In this document: positions 54,565 to 62,852 of the stretch, piece by piece
Position numbering within the stretch: position 1 is the stretch's first letter
Layout of the letters: each line of letters begins with the position of its first letter
Origin: JABDMH01 sp965223165
Lineage (GTDB): Bacteria; Bacteroidota; Bacteroidia; Chitinophagales; Saprospiraceae
Reading direction: 5' to 3'
Length of the DNA: 64,000 bases
Assembly: GCA_965223165.1 (NCBI GenBank)
Contig: CBDCVQ010000020.1
Span: forward strand, 806,001 to 870,000
The notes under the pieces: model-generated
The model's input: the letters and a program-made list of their open reading frames with translations, nothing else
What the model was told of the DNA's origin: nothing
The model's database searches: none
Position numbers and translations under genes: made by a program

Positions 54565-57198
54565 TCATGTGTCCTCTCGCATGGCCTCGGCGGGATTCAT
54601 GGTGACAACGCGATAGGATCTAAGCCAAACGATGAGAGCCATCGTCCCAAGAGATATCAGAAGCGCCCAGACGAATGTATCCCACTCGACGTTTACGCGA
54701 TGAGGAAATGCATCTAGCCACGTCTTCATGGCCTTCCAAGCTACTGGACTTGCTATCAGAAAACTCAAAAAGATAATCCATACAAACTCACGGACGAATA
54801 GGCCAAGAATCTGGAGACCGCTGGACCCAAGTACTTTTCGGATGCCAACTTCCTTCGTTTTCCTAACCATTGCCAAAGAGACCAGACCGATCAACCCAAG
54901 CATTCCTATAAAAATGGCGATGCCGGCTGACCACTGAAATAGACGGGTTGCTCTCTGCTCATTGTTGTAAAATGCTTCGATCTTATCATCCAGAAACTCA
55001 AATCGAAATACGTCCTGAGGAAATTCATCCGTCCACACGGATTCGATGAAAGCGAGCGAATTACCCAAAGAGCCTCCCGTCGCCAATTTAATGCCACAGA
55101 TCTGTGGGCTCTGAAAACTAGGGAAAATGATCACAGGTTCGACCAGATGATGCAGGGACTGAGTGGTGAAATCTTTGGCGACTCCGACTATTTGAAAGGT
55201 CCGGCCACCGCAATTGACTTGTTGGTCCAATGCCTCTCCTGGGTCTTTAATTTCAATGGTTTGCAGAAACTTCTGATTGACGATGGCGTGCGGCAAGGTA
55301 TCCCATCGCTGGAAGTTGGCGCCTTCGACAAGCTCAATGTCATAGGTAGAGATATATGCCTCATCTACTAATTTTACCTGACAAAGGTCTCTTATCTCTG
55401 GCGACGAATCGATTGGGAAATAGCTAAAATTGTACTTCCAATGATAATCCGACGCAACACCGGAGTTCGAGAAACAAACGGACTGGATATTAGCTCCCTT
55501 TTCGAAGCGGGTTCGTATTCTTGTGAGTTGATCGATGTCTTTGGAGGGTATGGGCACTTCTACCAGCGCCTCATGATCGAAGCCCAATGCCGCGCTGTTA
55601 AATAGAGACATCTGCTGCATAGCCGTAATCATACATATGATGAGAAGTTGACAAATGGCAAATTGAATAAGCAGCAATCCCTTGCGAACACCAATTCCCC
55701 TGCCAAACTTCTCGTCCACTCGATTTTTCATGGCAAGGACCGGATTAATTCTTTGCATTAGCCATGCGGGATAAAGCCCTGCTGCCAAGATGATGACAAT
55801 ACCCATGGCCATTAGATGGGGCCCCATCTGCAGCTCCCAGATGAGGGAAATCGATAGAGATTCTCCGAGAAGAAATTGTGCTTGATCCAGCACGACAGGC
55901 AGCAGTAACGCCACTACACAAAAGGGGATCAGTAGAATGAATGCCGTCTCACCTATCACCGATCGAAATATCTCAGATTTACTGCTACCCAGGACCTTTC
56001 TAAGCCCAACCTCCTTGACGCGTTGAAAAATGAAGGCCGTGTTGAGATTTATGAAATTGATGATAGCCGAGATCATTAGGAAAAATGCGATGGCACCCAA
56101 GGACCAAAGTGTGCCTTTGCTAACTGTGGGTTTGCTAAAGGAATGGTAACGGGGATCTAGATGCATCTCCCTCACGGGCTGGAGCTGTAGCTCATAGTTC
56201 TCCTCATTCTCGTCGGGCTGATGGCGATCCAAGAAGGACTTAAAGGGCATCTCCAATGCAACGGGATTAGTTCCCTGCCGAAGTTTCACGAAACATTGAA
56301 AACCACCGGCAAAGGCAAACCAGTTATCCTTCATCCACGTCGGAATTTTATCTCCGGCTTTGGAAATGTACATATCGAAGGGAAAATTGGTCGATTGAAG
56401 CGGATCACGTATCACACCGGTGATTTTATAGGTGTCATCACCATCAAGTGATATGCTTTCGCCCAGCGCAGATCGCGAACCGAAATACTTTGCTGCCAGA
56501 CGTTCTGTGATGATCACAGAATGTGGATTGTCCAAGGCCTTGCTAGAATCACCTTCGATCCACTGATATTGAAAGATCTTCAGGTGCTCTGGCCAAACGC
56601 TGGCCGTATTGGTCTCTCTGTAGCGTGAGATCTGCCCATCGGGATGGACGATGCCAACAATTGGATGCCCCAGGTTTCGATCAATAATGGACAGTGCCTC
56701 GATTTGCGGTATCTCCAGGGCCAATTTCTCTGGAATGGGACCAGGTACACCCGCAAATCTTCTCTCCTCTTGATGGACCACTATCCTATAAATCCGGTCG
56801 ACATCTTTCAAGCCATGATCAAAATTAAGATCATGTGCCACCCGTAGAAGGATCACCGAGGACACAAGAAGACCCAATGAAAGACCGAGAATATTGATGA
56901 TGGTGTAGGAGTAATTGCGTTTGAGGCTGCGCAGGGTGGTCTTGATGTAGTACCAGAACTTATCTACGTAGACGGCAGACCTATGACTTGTGGACGGACG
57001 CCGCAAGGTAAAGGGTCTCAGCAAAAGCAGCACATCACGGACGTACATCCACTTTGCTTTTCCAATCCCGTGCTGCCTTGCATTTCGCTCGAAGAGCTCC
57101 AAGAGGTCTCCTTCGAGATGTTCACAATGCGACCTGTTGCAATACCATCGGAAAAAGCGTTGTGCCCAGCGGGCAGGTTGTGGTGTTTGATGATTCAT
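54565..57198 (-). CDS. ABC permease with PadR-associated prefix domain, copy B
   Basis: From ATG 57198 the product is 877 residues, with the same layout as copy A: prefix domain, FtsX start (LRSLKRNYSYTIINILGLSLGL), first core (AFIFQRVKEVGLRKVLGSSKSE) and second core (AMVRKTKEVGIRKVLGSSG). Identity with copy A falls well below that of the flanks through the periplasmic domain, so the two copies may serve different substrates. padR copy B is 16 bases upstream. Confidence 0.88.
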   Translation of the reverse strand: MNHQTPQPARWAQRFFRWYCNRSHCEHLEGDLLELFERNARQHGIGKAKWMYVRDVLLLLRPFTLRRPSTSHRSAVYVDKFWYYIKTTLRSLKRNYSYTIINILGLSLGLLVSSVILLRVAHDLNFDHGLKDVDRIYRIVVHQEERRFAGVPGPIPEKLALEIPQIEALSIIDRNLGHPIVGIVHPDGQISRYRETNTASVWPEHLKIFQYQWIEGDSSKALDNPHSVIITERLAAKYFGSRSALGESISLDGDDTYKITGVIRDPLQSTNFPFDMYISKAGDKIPTWMKDNWFAFAGGFQCFVKLRQGTNPVALEMPFKSFLDRHQPDENEENYELQLQPVREMHLDPRYHSFSKPTVSKGTLWSLGAIAFFLMISAIINFINLNTAFIFQRVKEVGLRKVLGSSKSEIFRSVIGETAFILLIPFCVVALLLPVVLDQAQFLLGESLSISLIWELQMGPHLMAMGIVIILAAGLYPAWLMQRINPVLAMKNRVDEKFGRGIGVRKGLLLIQFAICQLLIICMITAMQQMSLFNSAALGFDHEALVEVPIPSKDIDQLTRIRTRFEKGANIQSVCFSNSGVASDYHWKYNFSYFPIDSSPEIRDLCQVKLVDEAYISTYDIELVEGANFQRWDTLPHAIVNQKFLQTIEIKDPGEALDQQVNCGGRTFQIVGVAKDFTTQSLHHLVEPVIIFPSFQSPQICGIKLATGGSLGNSLAFIESVWTDEFPQDVFRFEFLDDKIEAFYNNEQRATRLFQWSAGIAIFIGMLGLIGLVSLAMVRKTKEVGIRKVLGSSGLQILGLFVREFVWIIFLSFLIASPVAWKAMKTWLDAFPHRVNVEWDTFVWALLISLGTMALIVWLRSYRVVTMNPAEAMREDT

Positions 57199-57214
57199 AC
57201 TGAGGGGATCTGCG

Positions 57215-57538
57215 TCAACTGGCAAAATTGGGCGGTAACTTGGACCAAATGGCTTCGCGCATGTTTCTCGCCTCTCTTAGGGCACTTTGGCCTGCTATAG
57301 TCAGAGTGAAGTATCGCTTGCGTCGACCTCCGCGTACACGGGTAGCTCCTCCCATCGACGAACTCAACATACCCTTGCGCTCCAATCGATCCAGCGCAGC
57401 GTGCAAAGCCCCAATACTGGCACTCCTGCCGGTCTCCTTCTCGAGCTGGTCCTTGATGGCGACACCATAGGCCTCGTCTCCCAGCACAGCTACGATGAGT
57501 AGCACCACTTCTTCAAAATGTCCAAGGTATCGTTGCAT
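57215..57538 (-). CDS. PadR-family transcriptional regulator, copy B
   Basis: The 107-residue product is identical to copy A apart from Ser for Asn in SASIGALHAAL. The winged-helix motif and the C-terminal IAGQSALREARNMRE are the same. If both regulators bind the same operator, both permease operons would be coregulated, an inference from near-identical sequence including the shared upstream bases. Confidence 0.93.
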   Translation of the reverse strand: MQRYLGHFEEVVLLIVAVLGDEAYGVAIKDQLEKETGRSASIGALHAALDRLERKGMLSSSMGGATRVRGGRRKRYFTLTIAGQSALREARNMREAIWSKLPPNFAS

Positions 57539-57678
57539 ATATCTATTTCATTCCGGAACGTAGATCTAATATAGTTAAAATTGTTTGCCTCTTCAAGTTT
57601 GACTGCTGATGGCCACACCCGACTGCACTATTGTGCGTGACAAATCCTAACTTATAGATTCATCACAAATGGGACATC

Positions 57679-58518
57679 ATGACCTTGACGCGCAAATCAT
57701 TTCTACAGACCATGGCCTCCTCTGGGCTGGGCCTTCTCGGAGCTTCGACGGTCCAAGCGTGGCAACCCGTCGAGGAGAGTAGCCATTCGCTCAAATTTGG
57801 CTTGGCCTCCTACTCCACCCGTGAATTTAGCCTGGACGAGGTGATCACCATGACCCAACGGCTGGGACTAAAGCACCTCTGCCTCAAGAGCATGCACCTT
57901 CCGCTGGATAGTGATGACCAGGCCCTCAAAAGGGCAGCCAAGAAGGTAGCAGATGCCGGCTTGGATCTGTATGGGGCCGGCGTGATCTACATGAAAAGTG
58001 AAGCCGAGGTGCGGCGGGCGTTTGCCTACGCCAAGGGAGCGGGCATGCGCGTCATCATCGGCGTACCCAATCCCGAGCTGCTCGGCCTGGTAGAACAGAT
58101 GGTCAAACAGTACGACATCGTTCTGGCGATCCACAATCATGGTCCCGGCGACGAGATCTATCCCAGCCCTGACGACGTTTACAAACGGGTAAAGCACCTC
58201 GACAAGCGGATTGGCCTCTGCATGGACATCGGTCATACGGAGCGGATCGAGCAAAACTGCTCGGAGAAGGCGATCGCCTATGCCGACCGACTGTACGATC
58301 TACACCTCAAGGACGTGGATCAAATTGGCGCTCCCGGCAGATCGGTGGAGTTGGGTCGTGGCATCATCGATATTCCTGCATTCATCAAGACCATTAAGGA
58401 TTTGAACTTCGAGGGCATCGTATCGCTCGAGTACGAGAAGGATGCAAAAGACCCGCTGCCTGGCCTTTCCGAATCAATCGGGTACGCCAGGGGAGTGCTG
58501 GATACCATGCAACAATAG
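57679..58518 (+). CDS. Sugar phosphate isomerase/epimerase-like TIM barrel protein, exported
   Basis: The 279-residue product has a Tat-like signal (TRKSFLQTMASSGLGLLGAS, with RK in place of RR). The AP_endonuc_2 fold follows: FGLASYSTREFSLDEVI, LCLKSMHLPLDS, HNHGPGDEIYPS, GLCMDIGHTERI, YDLHLKDVD and GIVSLEYEKDA, with metal-ligand His and Asp in the usual order. Such exported xylose-isomerase-like proteins are common in Bacteroidota; the substrate is not known. It is divergent from padR copy B. Confidence 0.88.
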   Translation: MTLTRKSFLQTMASSGLGLLGASTVQAWQPVEESSHSLKFGLASYSTREFSLDEVITMTQRLGLKHLCLKSMHLPLDSDDQALKRAAKKVADAGLDLYGAGVIYMKSEAEVRRAFAYAKGAGMRVIIGVPNPELLGLVEQMVKQYDIVLAIHNHGPGDEIYPSPDDVYKRVKHLDKRIGLCMDIGHTERIEQNCSEKAIAYADRLYDLHLKDVDQIGAPGRSVELGRGIIDIPAFIKTIKDLNFEGIVSLEYEKDAKDPLPGLSESIGYARGVLDTMQQ

Positions 58519-58652
58519 CTAACGCCTCGCAACGTAATCGCCGCACAAACTAAAAAGATCAGCACAATGGCTAACACCTGCCATTGCCAGGTACGACATC
58601 TTTGAAAGGACTTCACCGGTGAAGGATTTCTTCTCACTTAAATCCTTCTATC
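58519..58652. other. Gap with a 14-bp palindrome
   Basis: Between the isomerase-like and protease genes, cttcaccggtgaag (58611-58624) is a perfect palindrome 29 bases before the protease ATG. It may be an operator or a weak hairpin. Nothing else stands out. Confidence 0.25.
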
Positions 58653-59549
58653 ATGCCTACTAGAATTGCTCTCCTGATTACCGCCCTTTTGGGTGGTCTC
58701 CACCTCGCTGCAGAAACGGTGACCCTACCCTTTCAAATGGTAGGACAGCTGATCGTGCTCGAGGCCACCGTCAATGGACGGACCGGAAACTATATTTTAG
58801 ATACGGGCGCGCCCAGCTTGGTTCTCAATGCGAGGTACCATGATGGGCGGCCCACGACCCGGACCTATCACGGCGTGCTCGGCACGGCCGGACGCGTCAA
58901 AGCTACCTATGTCAAGATCTCATCGGAAACGTTCACCAGCAAATTCGTCTATGCCGACGTGCTACCCCTGTCTCATCTAGAACGAAGCCGGGGGATGGCT
59001 ATCCATGGCTTGATCGGCTGCAATGTGTTTAGGCGCTCCGTACTTCACATCAACTACGCGTCGAAGACCTTGACGATCGTAAAGGACCGCGATTTGAAGC
59101 TGGCCGACGAGATGGCCCCGGCCAAGCGCGTAGTCGCCACGTGGCCCCTTAGGTACGTGGACAAGATCCCGTACATCCAATGGCCGGTGGGCAACAAGAT
59201 GAGGAAACTCGTGCTGGACACAGCCGCTGAGATAAATATTTTAGATCAGAGCCTGTACCAAGAGCTGATTCACTCAAACCATGTGATCGGCCAGACCAAT
59301 ATCTGCGGCACGGGCAAGCAGATTGGCGAAGGAAAAGTCAATCTACTTTGGAGACCCGCCCAGTTGCCCGCAGTAATGGACGAATCTATTGCCATGAAGA
59401 CATCGTTTCTCGATCTGCAAGCTTTTAATGCCGGAATCAGAGGACCCTCACTGGACGGGATTGTCGGATCAGAACTTCTGACTCGATATGAGGTGATCAT
59501 CAATTTTTCGCAAGATTGGGTTAAAGTCCTTGACAGGCAGTCATTGTAA
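58653..59549 (+). CDS. Aspartyl protease family protein, two-lobed retropepsin-like
   Basis: The 298-residue product has a signal peptide (MPTRIALLITALLGGLHLAAE). Lobe one has the catalytic motif YILDTGAPSLVLN near residue 48, lobe two has LVLDTAAEINILD near residue 187. Loops GLIGCNVF and GIVGSELLTRYEVIINF support a pepsin-like or clan AA fold. The second motif is DTA in place of DTG/DSG; alanine at that place occurs in some clan AA members. No substrate can be inferred, and it stands as a single gene. Confidence 0.8.
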   Translation: MPTRIALLITALLGGLHLAAETVTLPFQMVGQLIVLEATVNGRTGNYILDTGAPSLVLNARYHDGRPTTRTYHGVLGTAGRVKATYVKISSETFTSKFVYADVLPLSHLERSRGMAIHGLIGCNVFRRSVLHINYASKTLTIVKDRDLKLADEMAPAKRVVATWPLRYVDKIPYIQWPVGNKMRKLVLDTAAEINILDQSLYQELIHSNHVIGQTNICGTGKQIGEGKVNLLWRPAQLPAVMDESIAMKTSFLDLQAFNAGIRGPSLDGIVGSELLTRYEVIINFSQDWVKVLDRQSL

Positions 59550-59606
59550 AGCTATATTGAGGCGTCCGTAGAACCAGAGCGGCTATCGAGAGGAGATATC
59601 AAACAG

Positions 59607-59629
59607 ACATGCTGCCCCGAGTAGCATGT
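59607..59629. other. Short inverted repeat after the protease gene
   Basis: ACATGCT and AGCATGT form a perfect 7-bp stem around a 9-base loop, 57 bases past the protease stop. No strong U run follows, so terminator function is uncertain. Confidence 0.3.
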
Positions 59630-59784
59630 TCTCCCCTACCGCAAGCTTACGCTCCTACTACATACTACCCCCCATAGAAGGCTCCCACCAGTGTTGCAAG
59701 AAGAAGCAAAGGCCGCTGGTGTGAGGTAAGAACCTGCACCGCAGACCGTATTGTTTTTGCCGATCAAAATGTATCGGCAGCTGT

Positions 59785-61311
59785 ATGAGGTCTATGACTT
59801 TACGAACCTTCATTTACGTTATTGCACCGAGCTTGGCATTGGTTTGGGCACTTGTTTATTTGACCAAATTCCCGGGCTTGGCAGATCCGCCAGGGGGCAT
59901 TGGGTTTGGCAGCCCCTTATCGAGATCGCAACTTTTCTCCACCCCCGAAAGGCAGATCCGAGCGCATGTCAACCAGGGTAAGGTGGTAGACCCGTCCCAC
60001 AGATACAGGTCCGATGGAGAAGGAGTGCTAGAAAATGGCACTAGTCTGCTCGGGCAGGATGCCCCTGCGCGGATGACCATTTCGTCGCCATGGTACGGGT
60101 CCTCCTATGCACAGGCCGGCTATCTCCTAGTCCTGGCCGCCCTGGGTTATGGCGTTTATAGATGGAGAAAGCGGGGCAGGCAGGCGGCAAAGAAGGCGGA
60201 GAAAAGGCAGCAGCAGCACTCCTCTAACGCGCAATACATTGCAGACATCACCTACGAGTTGCGGATGCCGATAAACATCATATCCACCATGACCGAGCAA
60301 CTCCTGCGCAATCAAGGCGAGCAAGTCAGGGAGGCTTCTGTATTGATCCAGCACTGTACCAATAAACTTCAGACCCTGGTCAACGAAATGCAGGACTTTT
60401 CAAGATTACCGTCGGGACATTTGCCATTAAAAATGAGACACCAGGATGTAGTGCCATTTGCGAGAAATCTGCTGGAATCCTATCGGCTGCTGGCGGAAGC
60501 ACAGGCGATCAAGGTGCATTTCTGTCCACAGGTTTCGTCCCTCCATACTGACTTTGATGCTCAGCAACTGGGGGCGCTATTATCCTACCTCTTCAGCACT
60601 GTCATCAGACAGACGGCATCGGGTGGAAATATCCAACTGCGGATCGCGCGTGAAAAAGGCCATGGCGGCGAGTCCTGCCTCATTGAGGTGCATGGCCAGG
60701 ACCTTGCCGCGGGGGAAAAAGGACCCGCCAGGCTGAATGGTAAGCGCCACGACATGGCCACCCCTAACCTGCAGTTGGACCGGGCCGGCGAGGAACTGGC
60801 CGTATTGTCTGAATCAGCAAGGATGCTGGGCGGGGATATCTCCACGCTCGAAGTGGGCAAGGGCATCAGCTGGCTGTTGCGCCTCCCGGTCACAGCGCAG
60901 GCGCCTCGTCGCCATCCCGATCAAGAGCGATCCAATGGCATCCAGCAAGCCAACTTGCCCGTCGTCTCCCCGAATGGTAAGGGCCAGGATCCGGAGGAGC
61001 CATTTCTCCAGAAGCTTCGGCAGGTGATCGAAGAAAACCTCGATGATGAGCAATTTGGTATCACCCGCATTTGTCAGCTTATGCATCTGAGCAGGTCCCA
61101 TCTACACCGTAAGCTGGAGGCCCTCACCGGTCAGTCCACTTCGCACTTTCTGCGTTCCATGCGGTTGAATAGAGCCATGCACCTGCTCAAGACGACGGAT
61201 CTCAACGTCTCCCAGGTGGCTTACCAGGTCGGTTTCAAAAATCGGAGTCACTTCACCCAGGTGTTCACCAAAGAATTTGGGGATCCGCCCAGTCACTTCC
61301 GGCGCGGTTAG
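59785..61311 (+). CDS. Degenerate histidine kinase fused to AraC-type DNA-binding domain
   Basis: The 508-residue product has a membrane segment at about 5-25, a periplasmic stretch of about 85 residues, and a second segment at about 110-127. A HisKA-like helix follows with YIADITYELRMPINII: the usual phospho-acceptor His is Tyr157. The ATPase-like part (DAQQLGALLSYLFSTV) lacks the catalytic Asn and the GTGLGLS box. No receiver domain precedes the C-terminal AraC domain (FGITRICQLMHLSRSHLHRKLEALTG, VSQVAYQVGFKNRSHFTQVFTKEFG). It resembles a shortened hybrid two-component regulator; signalling probably does not use phosphate. Its 3' end overlaps an opposite-strand ORF. Confidence 0.8.
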   Translation: MRSMTLRTFIYVIAPSLALVWALVYLTKFPGLADPPGGIGFGSPLSRSQLFSTPERQIRAHVNQGKVVDPSHRYRSDGEGVLENGTSLLGQDAPARMTISSPWYGSSYAQAGYLLVLAALGYGVYRWRKRGRQAAKKAEKRQQQHSSNAQYIADITYELRMPINIISTMTEQLLRNQGEQVREASVLIQHCTNKLQTLVNEMQDFSRLPSGHLPLKMRHQDVVPFARNLLESYRLLAEAQAIKVHFCPQVSSLHTDFDAQQLGALLSYLFSTVIRQTASGGNIQLRIAREKGHGGESCLIEVHGQDLAAGEKGPARLNGKRHDMATPNLQLDRAGEELAVLSESARMLGGDISTLEVGKGISWLLRLPVTAQAPRRHPDQERSNGIQQANLPVVSPNGKGQDPEEPFLQKLRQVIEENLDDEQFGITRICQLMHLSRSHLHRKLEALTGQSTSHFLRSMRLNRAMHLLKTTDLNVSQVAYQVGFKNRSHFTQVFTKEFGDPPSHFRRG

Positions 61312-61567
61312 CTCGTCTTTCGGGGGTCTTACCGCCAAACGGACACCGATCTTCAATCTGCTGATCATCCTCCGGCACGAAATACTGCTTCCACTCCCGG
61401 TTGGACGGATGGCCATAGTGACGCAACTCGGAGTAAATAGGCATGCCATCATACGCGGCGAGCTTTTGTCGAATGATGCGCCGAGCCTGTCGGCCTGGTG
61501 GTGTATCACCCGCTATCCGGTCAAATCCCTCCCTCGACTGCACCAGCCAGGTATAACTATGCTGCAT
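61265..61567 (-). CDS. Hypothetical protein, 100 residues
   Basis: From ATG 61567 the frame gives MQHSYTWLVQSREGFDRIAG, then GRQARRIIRQKLAAYDGMPIYSELRHYGHPSNREWKQYFVPEDD. The composition and codon use look like a real soluble protein, but I do not recognise a family. A longer start at 61687 is less likely. The last 47 bases overlap the end of the kinase-AraC gene in antisense, which weakens the case. Confidence 0.35.
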   Translation of the reverse strand: MQHSYTWLVQSREGFDRIAGDTPPGRQARRIIRQKLAAYDGMPIYSELRHYGHPSNREWKQYFVPEDDQQIEDRCPFGGKTPERRANRAGSDWADPQILW

Positions 61568-61835
61568 AGATCGACTGCGACGCCGTCGGTGTTGGGGCGT
61601 CTTGAAATTGACAAAGAAGGGCACCCCGCCAAAACAGAATGTCCAGTCTGCTCTTCTTAAGACCTTTTGAAAGGCTACACAGTCCAAATCAGGCTGTGTT
61701 TGGCATTCCCGCCAAACGCCCTTGCTAGCTCGTCATCACCCTTGAGCCTTGATCATGCGTTGCCCTGCACTTGAAAAGACAATGTGCTAACTATTTTCAA
61801 AATGTAGTATTTTTACGAGGACCACCCTCCATCGA

Positions 61836-62852
61836 ATGCTACAACGCTCTTACCTCTGTCAAGTTACCACACCTATGTTTGTCAGTGGAGCGCTACAAAA
61901 TGAAGCGGAACTCCGTCCTCCTGCCATCAAGGCTCTGTTGCGCTTCTGGTGGCGAGCTTGTCATGCCCACCTTGCACTGCCAAAACTGCGTCGAGAAGAA
62001 GCCAAATTGTTTGGTCGATCGGCCGAGAAGGAGGATGCCGCTCGAGTACGAAGCCCTTTCAATGTTTTTGTCGGAGCATGCAACCATGATAGAACTGAAG
62101 CTGGCATTTTCAAACGGGCAGTAGGGTCGGGGCAAGAGACTGTGCAACGTATGAACCTCTTCGAGGCTTACGAGCTCCACCATGCCCAGTCAAGAGGTAC
62201 TCGTGGAAAAGACCGCGGCACCAACTATCTCTTTTACCCACTCAAGATGGGAGACAATAAGCATCGCCCCCACATAAAGCCGGGTACCCGTTTTGAAGTC
62301 ACGTTCTCCAGTTGTGATCCAACCATACTGGAGATCGTAGGATCAACTTTCCTTTTGTCTAGCGTATGTGGTGCGTTGGGTAGCAGGGCTAGGCGCGGTC
62401 TTGGTAATTTCAGGATATTGAATGAAGGGTTTGATTTTCCCAGCATTGACTCCTTCAAAGACTGGATTGAGAAGATTCCACTCTCGCCGAGTCATCACAA
62501 CTCGTACTCGCACCTTTCCGGGGCACGCATAATGCTCAGCAACGATGGCTACGCAACCACAGAAGAAGCGCTGAAACAAATCGGAAACCGATTTTGCGAT
62601 TTCCGGGGGCGGTGCAGGTCAGATAAACACGGGGCCTCCATTTTTGGACTGCCGCTGAGGGGAGCCTTCAGAGGTATCAAGCACCAGGGCAGAGAGATTC
62701 AACGAAGGGCTAGTCCGCTGATTATCAAAACACAAGAGGTCAATCAACGTCAGCACTGGATGCTGATATCATTGGCCGGCAAGTACTTCCCCGAGGACAC
62801 TGCATATGGCCAAAGTCGGGTCAAAGCACCTCCGCCCCCAGGAAAGACTTGA
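61836..62852 (+). CDS. cmr1: Type III-B CRISPR protein Cmr1
   Basis: The 338-residue product starts with the RAMP core of Cmr1: QVTTPMFVSGALQNEAELRP, then IKALLRFWWRACHA, the family hallmark near residues 29-45. The glycine-rich loop GSRARRGLGNF follows near residue 183. Cmr1 caps the backbone of the Cmr complex, near the 3' end of the crRNA. The stop overlaps the cmr2 start (TGATG, 62850-62854), so the order is cmr1-cmr2 in one operon. No promoter with a strong consensus was seen in the 150 bases upstream, though the A/T-rich segment at 61790-61815 is the likely place. Confidence 0.85.
   Translation: MLQRSYLCQVTTPMFVSGALQNEAELRPPAIKALLRFWWRACHAHLALPKLRREEAKLFGRSAEKEDAARVRSPFNVFVGACNHDRTEAGIFKRAVGSGQETVQRMNLFEAYELHHAQSRGTRGKDRGTNYLFYPLKMGDNKHRPHIKPGTRFEVTFSSCDPTILEIVGSTFLLSSVCGALGSRARRGLGNFRILNEGFDFPSIDSFKDWIEKIPLSPSHHNSYSHLSGARIMLSNDGYATTEEALKQIGNRFCDFRGRCRSDKHGASIFGLPLRGAFRGIKHQGREIQRRASPLIIKTQEVNQRQHWMLISLAGKYFPEDTAYGQSRVKAPPPPGKT

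Larger units (their letters stand above)
51355..57667. repeat. Tandem duplication of a 3.15-kb padR-permease unit
   Basis: Copy A runs from agtggactgcgac (51355) to attcatcaca (about 54508), copy B from 54511 to 57667. Both ends share 20-base or longer identical sequences. The outer about 120 bases at the permease 3' end and about 670 bases covering padR, its upstream region and the prefix domain are almost identical; the permease core is diverged. Confidence 0.8.

Noticed and set aside
61771..62124. ORF of 117 residues overlapping the cmr1 start
   Set aside because: It is a different frame through cmr1; the cmr1 frame has the LRFWWRA motif.
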